From the NCBI RefSeq assembly GCF_947500065.1, contig NZ_CANMQT010000001.1:124001-188000 (forward strand): DNA of 64,000 nucleotides, in the 5' to 3' direction. Shown piece by piece: positions 19,601-28,492 of the stretch. The translations under genes and the position numbers were made by a program. Each line of letters begins with the position of its first letter. Within the stretch, counting starts at the first letter, position 1. The notes below the pieces were generated by a model. That model was not told the DNA's origin. It made no database searches and was given only the letters and a program-made list of their open reading frames with translations. This DNA comes from an uncultured Aquimarina sp. GTDB lineage: Bacteria; Bacteroidota; Bacteroidia; Flavobacteriales; Flavobacteriaceae.

Positions 19601-20233
19601 ATGACAAACGTACTAATCGCAGATCATCATCCTATTACTAGAAAAGGGATTGTTTCTTTGCTTAGAAATTCCGAAGATTTTGAAATCATCGGAAAAGTAA
19701 GCAATGGAAATGAAATGTATGATATTTTGAAATCTAATACTCCAGATATATTGATCATGGAATTAGACTTGCCTCAAATTAACGGCATTATGGCATTGCG
19801 AACCATAAAAAAAGAATTCACAGGAATAAAAGTTATTATTTTTAGCTCACACCCTGAAGAAATGTATGCACTAAGTGCTATTAAAGCTGGTGCTTCAGCC
19901 TATTTATCAAAGACTGTTGCAACTAAAACTCTTAAAAAGGCTATTGAGCGTGTTGCTCGTGGTGGTATTTATCTTAATGACAATCTAACACAACAGTTGG
20001 CAAATGGGAATACCAACGAGAACAACATGGTTGTTAAGTACAAAAAGCTTTCTTCCAGAGAAATAGAAGTACTAAATTTATTATCATCAGGAAAACGTAA
20101 TAAAGATATTGCAAGTACTTTATCTATTAACGAAAAAACTGTTAGTACATATAAGACCAGATTGTTAAAAAAACTTAAAGTAGATAATCTAGCTGACTTA
20201 ATTCATCAATCCAGATTGCTACATATCAACTAA
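19601..20233 (+). CDS. NarL/LuxR-family response regulator with atypical receiver
   Basis: The 210-aa protein has an N-terminal receiver-like domain (1-120) and a C-terminal LuxR helix-turn-helix (LSSREIEVLNLLSSGKRNKD, about residues 147-205). In the receiver the phospho-acceptor position is Glu54 (IMELDLP) instead of Asp, and the acidic pair is Asp8-His9 rather than two acids. The conserved Lys (SKT near 104) and Ser (FSS near 82) remain. It is therefore likely phosphorylation-independent or constitutively active. No histidine kinase is adjacent. The stop overlaps that of convergent dnaG. Targets are unknown. Confidence 0.88.
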   Translation: MTNVLIADHHPITRKGIVSLLRNSEDFEIIGKVSNGNEMYDILKSNTPDILIMELDLPQINGIMALRTIKKEFTGIKVIIFSSHPEEMYALSAIKAGASAYLSKTVATKTLKKAIERVARGGIYLNDNLTQQLANGNTNENNMVVKYKKLSSREIEVLNLLSSGKRNKDIASTLSINEKTVSTYKTRLLKKLKVDNLADLIHQSRLLHIN

Positions 20234-22188
20234 ATTACTCGATTTAGTTTTCGATATAATAGTTTTTTTAATGTCTGATAATCTCTTATATCTTCTAAGA
20301 CATTGAGATTATTTTCAAAATTTTGGGCTTTCACTTCTTGTGAAAGCTCATTTATTTTTTCGTTAATTAAGAACCTTCGCAAATTAAGAATTGTATCCGA
20401 TACGTATTGCGAGACAGTGTGTTCTTTTTTCTTTACATGAATCTCCATATCTACCCATCTATGTAATGCATGACGTTCTTCATCCATCATAATCTCTGTT
20501 ATCTCATAAGCAACCTCAGGCGGTATTTGATTTATGAAATGCTCAATTTTAAACTCTTCTTGCTGATTTAATTGATCTATTAAAATTTTATAAACTTCCT
20601 TAAACGTATTTTGGGTAAACTCAATCTCATCCTCTTGAAGATCCAGGTAAATTTTTTCAAAAACCTTTGTTGTATATAACTCAGGTTCTAAAAACAATTC
20701 TCCCTCTTCATTTTCTTTCATAACGAGATCTTCAAACTCTTCCTCATGAGTTCCATATAGCAATAAGATTTCGATTATCTTTTTTTCCAGGCCGTTTTGC
20801 TCATTTATCTTTGGCTGCTGTACTTCTTTTTTTACAACCTCCAACGGTTTTTTAGTCTCTTTTTGCTGTTTTCGTTGACCCTTAATATCAACATTACGCA
20901 TTTGAGCCAACGTATCGAAAAGCACCTCTTCTGAAATATCCATAATACGAGAACATTCCTGCACATAGATTTCTCGTTTAATAACATCCGGAATCTTAGC
21001 AATACTAGCTACCATATCCCGCACCAATTCAGCTTTCTTAATTGGGTCTGTCCTAGACTCTTCTTGTAATAACGACGCCTTAAATCTAATAAAGTCCTGT
21101 GCATTTTCTTCTAAATACACTGTCAACTCCTCTAATGTATTTTGCTTTGCAAAACTATCTGGATCCTCCCCATCTGGAAAGCTGCAGACCTTTACATTCA
21201 TTCCTTGCTCCAGAATTAAATCAATCCCTCTAATAGATGCGCGCATACCTGCCGCATCTCCATCAAATAAGACTGTAATGTTTTTGGTGAGTCTACTTAT
21301 CAATCTAATTTGATCAGAAGTAAGCGCCGTACCAGACGAAGAAACTACATTTTTAACTCCTGTTTGATGAAACTGAATCACATCCGTATATCCTTCTACC
21401 AGAAAACAGTTGTCTTCTTTTGCTATGGATTGCTTGGCATGATATATCCCATAAAGCACTTTACTCTTATGATAAATATCACTTTCTGGAGAATTTAAAT
21501 ATTTTGCCGCTTTCTTTTCATTGGTCAGAATTCTTCCACCAAAACCCAATACACGACCAGACATGGATTGAATAGGAAACATTACCCTTCCTTTAAATCG
21601 ATCAAATTGTTTCTCTTCTTTTACAATGGTAAGCCCTGTTTTCTCTAGAAACTCCAGTTTATACGCCTTTTTAATTGCTTCTGATGTAAATGCATCCCAG
21701 GTATCTGGAGAATATCCTAATCCAAATTTCTTTATTGTCTCTGTAGTAAAACCTCTTTCTTTGAAATAAGACAACCCTATTGCTTTACCTTGTTCTGATT
21801 TATGCAACGTATTTTGAAAAAACGTATTTGCAAACTCGCTAACCAGATACATACTTTCTCGTTCATCAGCTTGCTCTTTTTGCTCATCCGTTTGCTCAGT
21901 TTCTTCTACTTCAATGTTGTATTTTTTAGCAAGGTATTTAATCGCCTCTGGATAGGTGAAATGTTCATGTTCCATTAAGAAAGCAACAGCATTTCCTCCT
22001 TTTCCACTAGAGAAATCTTTCCAGATTTGCTTTACAGGAGAGACCATAAATGATGGTGATTTTTCATCACTAAAAGGGCTTAATCCTTTAAAATTACTTC
22101 CAGACTTTTTAAGTTGTACAAAATCACCAATTACCTCCTCTAATCGGATGGCATCAAATACTGAATCTATGGTGGCTTTATGAATCAT
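20230..22188 (-). CDS. dnaG: DNA primase DnaG with altered zinc-binding domain
   Basis: Synthesises RNA primers at the replication fork and interacts with DnaB. The 652-aa protein has the N-terminal primase fold (1-100), the TOPRIM catalytic core (LVEGYTDVIQFHQTG and VLFDGDAAGMRA) and a C-terminal helicase-binding region. The N-terminal domain aligns with the CHC2 zinc finger around GLSPFSDEKSPSF and WKDFSSGKGGNA. However, the four usual ligands Cys-His-Cys-Cys are Ser37, Ser40, Asp58 and Ser61, so it should not bind zinc in the usual way. The gene converges on the regulator with overlapping stop codons. Confidence 0.95.
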   Translation of the reverse strand: MIHKATIDSVFDAIRLEEVIGDFVQLKKSGSNFKGLSPFSDEKSPSFMVSPVKQIWKDFSSGKGGNAVAFLMEHEHFTYPEAIKYLAKKYNIEVEETEQTDEQKEQADERESMYLVSEFANTFFQNTLHKSEQGKAIGLSYFKERGFTTETIKKFGLGYSPDTWDAFTSEAIKKAYKLEFLEKTGLTIVKEEKQFDRFKGRVMFPIQSMSGRVLGFGGRILTNEKKAAKYLNSPESDIYHKSKVLYGIYHAKQSIAKEDNCFLVEGYTDVIQFHQTGVKNVVSSSGTALTSDQIRLISRLTKNITVLFDGDAAGMRASIRGIDLILEQGMNVKVCSFPDGEDPDSFAKQNTLEELTVYLEENAQDFIRFKASLLQEESRTDPIKKAELVRDMVASIAKIPDVIKREIYVQECSRIMDISEEVLFDTLAQMRNVDIKGQRKQQKETKKPLEVVKKEVQQPKINEQNGLEKKIIEILLLYGTHEEEFEDLVMKENEEGELFLEPELYTTKVFEKIYLDLQEDEIEFTQNTFKEVYKILIDQLNQQEEFKIEHFINQIPPEVAYEITEIMMDEERHALHRWVDMEIHVKKKEHTVSQYVSDTILNLRRFLINEKINELSQEVKAQNFENNLNVLEDIRDYQTLKKLLYRKLNRVI

Positions 22189-22218
22189 TGAGTAATAAAA
22201 ATAACATTATATAACTAG

Positions 22219-22226
22219 CAAAAATA
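22219..22226 (-). promoter_or_regulatory. -7 element upstream of dnaG
   Basis: The minus strand reads TATTTTTG, an exact TAnnTTTG match, about 30 bp before the dnaG ATG at 22188. The -33 element is not clear. Confidence 0.45.
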
Positions 22227-22269
22227 ATATAATTCTTGAGACTCATTTCTTAATATTCATATAAACAAA

Positions 22270-22295
22270 GAGGCTGCCTTAAAAAAGACAGCCTC
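22270..22295 (-). terminator. Hairpin terminator after the T9SS gene
   Basis: An inverted repeat gaggctg / cagcctc with a 12-nt loop lies 32 bp past the stop of the secreted protein gene. On the minus strand it is followed by a U-rich run interrupted by G. Placement between that gene and the dnaG promoter fits an intrinsic terminator. Confidence 0.65.
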
Positions 22296-22326
22296 CTTGT
22301 GGCTAAATTATAACTTCTATTGATTA

Positions 22327-25300
22327 TTATTTGGCGACTACAAACTTTCTTGTAACTATAACCTCTGTTTCATTAGAAGTAAAACGAACAAAATATGTTC
22401 CTGAAGCTAAATTACTTATATCGATTTGTTGTTTAGTTCCCTGATTAGAGACTTCTTTTACCAGTTGACCATACATAGAGAAAATCTTTAGATTATCAAT
22501 AGACTTATTACCAACGGCTACATTAAGAGTCCCTTTTGCTGGAACTGGGAAAATTTTAAAAGCATCTTCATCCTGAGAACGAAGCCCACTAAGTGGGTAT
22601 GTCTCTAATCTTGCAGATCCTTCTATACAGAAATCTGTTGCTTCGGACGCACCAAAATCTCCTCCGGTTACAATAGTTCCTCCTGCGCTAGATAATGTAT
22701 AAGAACCATTACCAAATCCACAGCAGATACCATCACCAAATGAGTCAGAAATAGTAAAAGTATATGTATCGTTTGCTAAACCAGCAAAAGTTTCAGATAC
22801 TGTTGACCCATCAGGATTTGCCGTAGAATAACTATCAGAAGCTACTACAGTACCTCCAGAATTTGTTAATGTCCAAGAAGTTTCCTGAGGATAATTATCA
22901 AAAGTAATACTTAACGATACATCTCCAGAAACACAATCTCCTCCTCCTGGTCCACCAGAAGCAGTTAATCTTACATCATCAATAGCTGCATCAGCTCTCC
23001 AAGTATTACCTGTTACTCTATTAAATCTTAACTGTAATCCTGAACCTAAATAAGCTGATAAATCAATACTAGCTGTTTGCCAAGAATTACCTTGGTTTCC
23101 AGTTCTGCTCCAGATACTAGTCCAAGTTGCACCTTCATCATTACTTGCTTCTACATCTAAAGAACCAAAATTATTAGCTCCAAACATATGATACTGGAAT
23201 GAGAATGTAGCAGCACTTGCATCATTAAGGTCAAAACAAGGAGAATTTAAAATCGCTTGCTTATTAGGATACCCTGTTCCATTACCTGATGCCTCTACAT
23301 AAATGTAGTTCGATCCGTCGGCAGCGCTAGAAGGACCTGTACTACTAGATGGTGTCCCATTAGCATCTACAGTCCAATCTAAATCATCTCCAGTACCTTG
23401 AGTCCAAGCACCAAGACCAGCTTCATAGCTCTCTGCATATGGAGCTACTATACCATCAAGACATCCAGGACCTGTAGTACTTTCTAAAGTAGTAACACTT
23501 ACTGTATTACTTGATCCAGATTCATTCCCTGAAGCATCTTTAGCGATTACAAAGAAAGAATATGTTGTTTCTGGTGTTAAACCTGTAACAGTTGTTGTTG
23601 TTCCAGCAGCTGTACTTACTACAACTCCATCTTGATAAACATCGTATCCTGTAACTCCTACGTTATCGGTAGATGCATCCCAACTTAATGTTGTTTCTCT
23701 AGCAGTAGTGTTTGATGCTGCTAAATTTGCAGGTGTAGAAGGTGCTTCATTATCAATAATAGCAGGCTCAATTTTGAAAGCCACTACATGACTTCTTCTC
23801 ACATTAGGAGCAGGACCTTTCATATATTCTGCAATATGCCAGAAGGTCATATCATCTAATGGATCAACAGTCATTTGACCATAATCTCCATAACGACCAT
23901 CACCTCTGTTATTCTGAGCATCTCCATCAGCAGAAACTTCTTCTGCCATTGTCATAGTTCCAAGTGCATCATTAGCTTGTCTACCTGTATATCTTAATGA
24001 AGTAAACACTGTGCTACTCACTACAGTATATGCTAAACCAATATTACCTTGAGAATCCTGCGCAATACTACCACAGAATGCACTTAACCCATCTGGTTGC
24101 ACATAAGTACCTTCTTGAAAAATTGTCCAAGGTTGTCCATCTGCAGTTTGTCTTAATTCATACCAACGAATACCTGCCAGGCTATCCGTTCCATCTAAAT
24201 CAACAACAAAATTTAACACTACTGAATTATGAGTACCAAAACGTCTATATTGAGTCATATACATCATTGTAGCTTGTAAAGCATCAATATCAGGACCATT
24301 ACCTGGCTCATCTAAGTTCTGAAATGAACCTCCATCAAACACACTATCAAATGGAGTAGTAGTAATCTCTTGCGGTTGAGAGATTGAGGAGTTTCCTGGA
24401 TTAGCCCAATCAACCGTAGTTGTCCAAACTTTCAGGTGGTCATTAGAAACACCTGCCCAACTATCATCTTGCAAATAAATTATAGAATGTCCTACACCAA
24501 CCGGAGGCAATGTAGTACCTGTTGCATTTGATCCTCCTGGACTATAAAACCCATTTGTTTCTGCTCCTGGAAGCGGAAAACCAATCTGTTGAGCAGATGC
24601 CTCACCTGCAAGCATTTGATCTCTATTTACCGCAAATACAACATCATTGGAATCAGGAGAGTTCTGATCTTTGTTGGCAGTGATGTAATACCCATCACTC
24701 CAAATTGATAATTTTTCATAATCAGGAAATGTTCCTGTATTGAAACGATACGTAAACCATCCTGAATTTACCGGATCTGGTCCTTGACTTACCGCAATCA
24801 GAAATCCATTTGGAGAATTACTAAACTGCATAATGATAAATCTATCTGCAAAGTTATCATAAACTACTACTGGATCTCCTAAAGTCTCTCCTGGAAATAT
24901 GGTTCCAAGAGATGCTTCTGGCAATAGAACGTTTCCAGCTCTATCTAGAATTCCAAATCCAGAATTAAATGCATACACATAATGATTAGGGCCAATTGCA
25001 CCTGTTGCATCATTAAGAACAGTTCCTATGTGTGCATCAAAAGAAGCCACTGGAGCTCTCATCTGAACACCTGGAGTACTCTTAGCTACACCTGTATAAA
25101 AAGGATCTTCTCCTTTTGGAAAACCTTTACCAGGAACTACTGTATTAGTACCTCTTCTTTTTGCAGGAGCGACATGCTCCATACTTTCCGCCGAAATAAT
25201 ATTTTTCATTGAGGATAATGCCGGTATTTTTCTCATGTATTCAGAAACTCCGAACGATGAAGCCTTTTTTGATTCTACTTGCACTTGGGCAAGCATACCA

Positions 25301-25347
25301 AAACTACAAAGCATAAAAAATGCTACGAAATAGAATTTTGTTTTCAT
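22327..25347 (-). CDS. Secreted multidomain protein with T9SS C-terminal sorting domain
   Basis: The 1006-aa protein has a signal peptide (MKTKFYFVAFFMLCSFGMLAQ) and a large N-terminal region of about 500 residues with Asp/Asn/Gly-rich repeats like a beta-propeller. A fibronectin type III domain (about 545-628) follows. Next come a MAM-like jelly roll (about 640-790, SYEAGLGAWTQG to AIDDVRL) and a domain ending in DGICCGFGNGSYTL (about 800-905). A type A sorting domain ends the protein (last ~80 residues: FKIFPVPAKGTLNV, SMYGQLV, SGTYFVRF). The sorting domain directs export by the type IX system used with gliding machinery. No catalytic motif is recognised; adhesion or binding is a guess. Confidence 0.88.
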   Translation of the reverse strand: MKTKFYFVAFFMLCSFGMLAQVQVESKKASSFGVSEYMRKIPALSSMKNIISAESMEHVAPAKRRGTNTVVPGKGFPKGEDPFYTGVAKSTPGVQMRAPVASFDAHIGTVLNDATGAIGPNHYVYAFNSGFGILDRAGNVLLPEASLGTIFPGETLGDPVVVYDNFADRFIIMQFSNSPNGFLIAVSQGPDPVNSGWFTYRFNTGTFPDYEKLSIWSDGYYITANKDQNSPDSNDVVFAVNRDQMLAGEASAQQIGFPLPGAETNGFYSPGGSNATGTTLPPVGVGHSIIYLQDDSWAGVSNDHLKVWTTTVDWANPGNSSISQPQEITTTPFDSVFDGGSFQNLDEPGNGPDIDALQATMMYMTQYRRFGTHNSVVLNFVVDLDGTDSLAGIRWYELRQTADGQPWTIFQEGTYVQPDGLSAFCGSIAQDSQGNIGLAYTVVSSTVFTSLRYTGRQANDALGTMTMAEEVSADGDAQNNRGDGRYGDYGQMTVDPLDDMTFWHIAEYMKGPAPNVRRSHVVAFKIEPAIIDNEAPSTPANLAASNTTARETTLSWDASTDNVGVTGYDVYQDGVVVSTAAGTTTTVTGLTPETTYSFFVIAKDASGNESGSSNTVSVTTLESTTGPGCLDGIVAPYAESYEAGLGAWTQGTGDDLDWTVDANGTPSSSTGPSSAADGSNYIYVEASGNGTGYPNKQAILNSPCFDLNDASAATFSFQYHMFGANNFGSLDVEASNDEGATWTSIWSRTGNQGNSWQTASIDLSAYLGSGLQLRFNRVTGNTWRADAAIDDVRLTASGGPGGGDCVSGDVSLSITFDNYPQETSWTLTNSGGTVVASDSYSTANPDGSTVSETFAGLANDTYTFTISDSFGDGICCGFGNGSYTLSSAGGTIVTGGDFGASEATDFCIEGSARLETYPLSGLRSQDEDAFKIFPVPAKGTLNVAVGNKSIDNLKIFSMYGQLVKEVSNQGTKQQIDISNLASGTYFVRFTSNETEVIVTRKFVVAK

Positions 25348-25455
25348 ATATCTAAAATTTGGTTAACAGTTACATAGTTATATACCAATTTTAGCATAAG
25401 TAGTATCTCCATTAACTTGTGAAAAAGGGGGGCATCACAAATCAGAGTATTAAAT

Positions 25456-25487
25456 AACCCTTAAAAAAAAATGATTTTTCAAGGGTT
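25456..25487. other. Long hairpin in the leader region of the T9SS gene
   Basis: A 12-13 bp inverted repeat (aaccctt plus an A/U arm on each side, loop of about 6 nt) lies about 110 bp upstream of the T9SS gene. It could be a terminator or a leader structure. The whole gap 25348-25873 (526 bp) is otherwise very AT-rich; besides this hairpin, the terminator at 25735 and a short G6 run near 25430, I see nothing there. Confidence 0.5.
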
Positions 25488-25734
25488 TTAAATATATACT
25501 ATTTAACTAAAGAATAAAAAAAATACATGTCATAAAATACTTACAATCAACAACTTACTTTAAAACCGTAATTAGATTAAGGCTTTTGTATACATTAATT
25601 TATTTAACAATTAAAAGTTATTTGTATATTATTTAACAAAAGTAAAATAACTCTACTTCTCATAGTATATTAATAGAGTATTCTCCATCCCTTATGAAAT
25701 CTAGGTAAAATAAAACATCCCTCTTTTAGAAAAC

Positions 25735-25762
25735 AAAAAAGAGTTGTGATTGCACACAACTC
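25735..25762 (-). terminator. Intrinsic terminator after the ECF operon
   Basis: Perfect 8-bp stem gagttgtg / cacaactc with a 6-nt loop. On the minus strand it is followed directly by six U residues. It lies about 110 bp past the stop of the outer membrane protein gene and would end the sigma/anti-sigma transcript. Confidence 0.85.
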
Positions 25763-25873
25763 CTTCCCTGTAAAAACCGGGTAACACTCAAAAATTAAAT
25801 TAATGTTAAATTCCCGTTTGTTTTATACTTTAAATTAAAATTCATTGGAGAACCCTACCGATTATAGTTATTC

Positions 25874-26944
25874 TTAAAGGTCAAAACGCAACCCTAAAGA
25901 CACATTGTTCTGATCCACCAATGCATTTTTGAAAATTGGAGACAGATCATATTTAAGATATAGTGACATATCTCCAAAACCAATATAGGTACTCAATCCA
26001 TATATCAAATCACTAGTATTATAATCTCTTTTAATTTTATCTTTAACTCTATCTCCGTTTTCTTTATATTTCAATTTTTGACGAGTACTAATATTTGCTC
26101 CCGCATAACCTCCTAATCCAATTCTAAACTTATGATGGGTAGAAAACCTAAGTTTTTCTTCCGTCTCTATTCTTTTCGAAGGTCCAAATTCCAAATGTAT
26201 AGGTATTACAATATTATCCATTCTAAATTTGGATTTATCTAATTCGACTCTAAACTCCTGAAGTTCTGTTTGATCCCCATTCTCCACAAAATATCTATTA
26301 TCTGTTGGTTTTAACCCATTAGATTGATATGAAATTCCATATTTAATTCTCATAAAATTCGAATTTTTAAAAACTCTGGTTTTCCAGGCAAAACCAATCT
26401 CAAAAAAACGACTTCCTGCAATTTTATAATCAGAATCATCTAATGATTGTCCATCTACAATTGCATTATTCAATCCAAAAGCTACTACCAAATCAGAATA
26501 GGTACGTCTATCATATCTTATCTTTGATTTCTTTCCAGTATTAACATTAAACCCAAATAAGATATCTCCATTATCTTTATCTTTCGCACCAAGACCTATT
26601 GAAATTTTACCTTTATTAGAATTCAAATAATCACTATCATTCCTTTCTATTAAAGCAATCTGATTATTAATAATCGCTAATCTATTTTCTATATTTAAAG
26701 CATGTTTTTCTGCAGCAACTTCTTTTAGTTTTTGCGCCTTTTCAGTAGTTATTTCTCCCTTTACTAATCGCTCATTAATAGCTTCTACTTCTTCTTTAAG
26801 TGCCTCTTTTTCTGAAATTACTATTTCTTCTTTTTCCTGTTTTAATTTTTCAATTTTATCTGAATTATCATTGTCTTGCGCATTTAGAAAATGTGCACTA
26901 AGCGTCATTGTCGTTAATACGACATACATTATTATTGTTCTCAT
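25874..26944 (-). CDS. Outer membrane beta-barrel protein with N-terminal coiled coil
   Basis: The 356-aa protein has a signal peptide (about 22 residues). A Glu/Lys-rich coiled coil follows (about 27-100, KIEKLKQEKEEIVISEKEAL onward), then a predicted beta-barrel of about 250 residues with alternating hydrophobic strands ending in Phe-Asp-Leu (SLGLRFDL), a typical C-terminal outer membrane signature. I do not recognise a specific family. It is the third gene of the ECF sigma operon, 71 bp downstream of the anti-sigma gene, suggesting a regulon concerned with the cell envelope. Confidence 0.82.
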   Translation of the reverse strand: MRTIIMYVVLTTMTLSAHFLNAQDNDNSDKIEKLKQEKEEIVISEKEALKEEVEAINERLVKGEITTEKAQKLKEVAAEKHALNIENRLAIINNQIALIERNDSDYLNSNKGKISIGLGAKDKDNGDILFGFNVNTGKKSKIRYDRRTYSDLVVAFGLNNAIVDGQSLDDSDYKIAGSRFFEIGFAWKTRVFKNSNFMRIKYGISYQSNGLKPTDNRYFVENGDQTELQEFRVELDKSKFRMDNIVIPIHLEFGPSKRIETEEKLRFSTHHKFRIGLGGYAGANISTRQKLKYKENGDRVKDKIKRDYNTSDLIYGLSTYIGFGDMSLYLKYDLSPIFKNALVDQNNVSLGLRFDL

Positions 26945-27015
26945 AAATATTAGATTTTACTTACTCTTCCCCCTCACTTAAGAGAGGGAATCGGTAAGAT
27001 TTGATTGATGAATGT

Positions 27016-27861
27016 TTAATTATCCCTTTCTGCTACGGTAGTCTTTAATTTCTCAAAACCTGTCTTTAGCGCTTCAAAAACACGGTCTTTAAATGATTCA
27101 TCGAGTTCTGATTCTACGTCTAGAAGCAAAGCTGATGCATTTACCGTATTAGATTTTAAAATTTGCTGAGTTGTGATTTCATGTTGAGCTTTACGTAATA
27201 ATGCATCAACTTCTTCGTCAGTTATAACATCATTATTTTTTTCAAGTTCTTTTACTTTAGCTATTATATCGGATACCTTACTTTGAATTATATCTGTTGT
27301 TATCTGCAGAGAGATATCTTCTTCTATAATTTTGTTCTTAATAGTATCTATTTGTATCGCAACAGCTTCTTTACTATTTTCTTTAAAAGCTTTTTTCGCA
27401 ATGATTGGTTTATATTCCTCAGAAATTACTTTTTCGAAATTTTCATTCTTTTCTAAGCTCTTACTCTCTTTTTTACTACTTTCTACAACAGTGTTTTGTT
27501 TAATTTGACTTTCTACTGCCTTACTATTTTCTTTTACTACCTCGGCCTCGCCCTTTGATTTTGTTTCTTTTACCTCTACAATATCGATAGACTCTTTTTT
27601 CTGAATAACTTCTTTATTGGCATCTACAAATTCCACATCAAAAGATGTACTTGTATTGCCAGAATTCATATAAACTGTTGTTACAATTAAGAACCCTGCT
27701 ATACTAGCAGCAATACCTAACCACCAATACTTTTTAGTTTTTTTTTGGCTAAGCTGATCATCCAGTTTTCCCTCTAATTTCTCCCAAGATCCATTAGATG
27801 GTCGTATTGTACGCTGCTCCAACTTCTCCTTTATGCTATCTTCAAATTTTAATGGCGCCAT
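27016..27861 (-). CDS. Putative membrane anti-sigma factor
   Basis: The 281-aa protein has a cytoplasmic N-terminal segment of about 44 residues, one membrane span (KYWWLGIAASIAGFLIVTTVYM, written here only to mark residues about 45-65) and a long, highly charged Lys/Glu-rich periplasmic part with no known domain. Its start overlaps the end of the ECF sigma gene by 20 bp, the usual place for an anti-sigma factor, and the topology agrees. No zinc anti-sigma motif (HxxxCxxC) is present. Role is inferred from position. Confidence 0.7.
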   Translation of the reverse strand: MAPLKFEDSIKEKLEQRTIRPSNGSWEKLEGKLDDQLSQKKTKKYWWLGIAASIAGFLIVTTVYMNSGNTSTSFDVEFVDANKEVIQKKESIDIVEVKETKSKGEAEVVKENSKAVESQIKQNTVVESSKKESKSLEKNENFEKVISEEYKPIIAKKAFKENSKEAVAIQIDTIKNKIIEEDISLQITTDIIQSKVSDIIAKVKELEKNNDVITDEEVDALLRKAQHEITTQQILKSNTVNASALLLDVESELDESFKDRVFEALKTGFEKLKTTVAERDN

Positions 27862-28411
27862 TACTTATTTTATTTTGTTCGTTTAACTTTTGCTGTAGCA
27901 TTTTCCTTGCTTTAAAAAGTTGAGATTTAGAAGTGCCTTCACTAATTTCCAACGTCTTTGCAATTTCACTATGCTTATACCCTTCTACAGCATACAACAC
28001 AAATACCATTTTATATCCTTCTGGTAAACTATCTATCAACTCTTGAATCTGTTCTACTCCTAATTCAATATTGATATTATTCCATGATTCTTCATTATAA
28101 ACAGAAATATCTTCTGTAAAAATCACCTGTTTTTGTTTTCTTAAAAACGATATTGACTCATTTACCATGATTCTTCGTATCCACCCTTCAAAACTTCCTT
28201 CAAAATTAAACTGTTTCAAATTAGTAAATACTTTCAGAAAACCACTTAACATTACTTCTTCGGCATAATGAACATCTCTAATATATCGTCTGCATACGCT
28301 TAACATTTTAGGCGCATGTTTCTCATACAACTGATGCTGTGCATCACGATGCTTTTTCGCAGCTTTCTTAATGAGTTGTGTTTCGTTTTTATAAAACTGA
28401 ATAACTTTCAA
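27842..28411 (-). CDS. ECF-type RNA polymerase sigma factor
   Basis: The 189-aa protein has region 2 (residues about 25-95, YEKHAPKMLSVCRRYIRDVH, FEGWIRRIMVNESISFLRK) and region 4 (about 120-175, LPEGYKMVFVLYAVEGYKHS, EIAKTLEISEGTSKSQLFKARKML as helix-turn-helix). It is a typical sigma-70 extracytoplasmic function factor. It lies in an operon with a membrane protein and an outer membrane protein, and its own promoter carries AACC and CGTC boxes of ECF type, so it is probably autoregulated. The signal is unknown. Confidence 0.93.
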   Translation of the reverse strand: MKVIQFYKNETQLIKKAAKKHRDAQHQLYEKHAPKMLSVCRRYIRDVHYAEEVMLSGFLKVFTNLKQFNFEGSFEGWIRRIMVNESISFLRKQKQVIFTEDISVYNEESWNNINIELGVEQIQELIDSLPEGYKMVFVLYAVEGYKHSEIAKTLEISEGTSKSQLFKARKMLQQKLNEQNKISNGAIKI

Positions 28412-28447
28412 AGTAAAATCAATTATTTAAGGTCCTCTATTTACATA

Positions 28448-28473
28448 GACGTGATAAAAATCAAAAAGGTTGT
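28448..28473 (-). promoter_or_regulatory. ECF-type promoter of the sigma factor operon
   Basis: On the minus strand the motif CAACCTTTTT (AACC at 28471-28468) is followed after exactly 16 nt by CGTC (28451-28448), the classic -35/-10 pair of ECF sigma factors. Transcription would start about 30 nt before the sigma ATG. The same boxes with the same spacing lie before the neighbouring S41 protease gene. Confidence 0.8.
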
Positions 28474-28492
28474 CTGACCCTATTATTTTTTT

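Noticed and set aside
22003..22089. Frameshift or sequencing error in the dnaG zinc domain
   Set aside because: The frame is intact, neighbouring residues align and four separate substitutions are involved, so an error is unlikely.
26971..26988. Hairpin ccctc / gaggg between anti-sigma and barrel genes
   Set aside because: Stem of only 5 bp, no U-tract; not convincing as attenuator.
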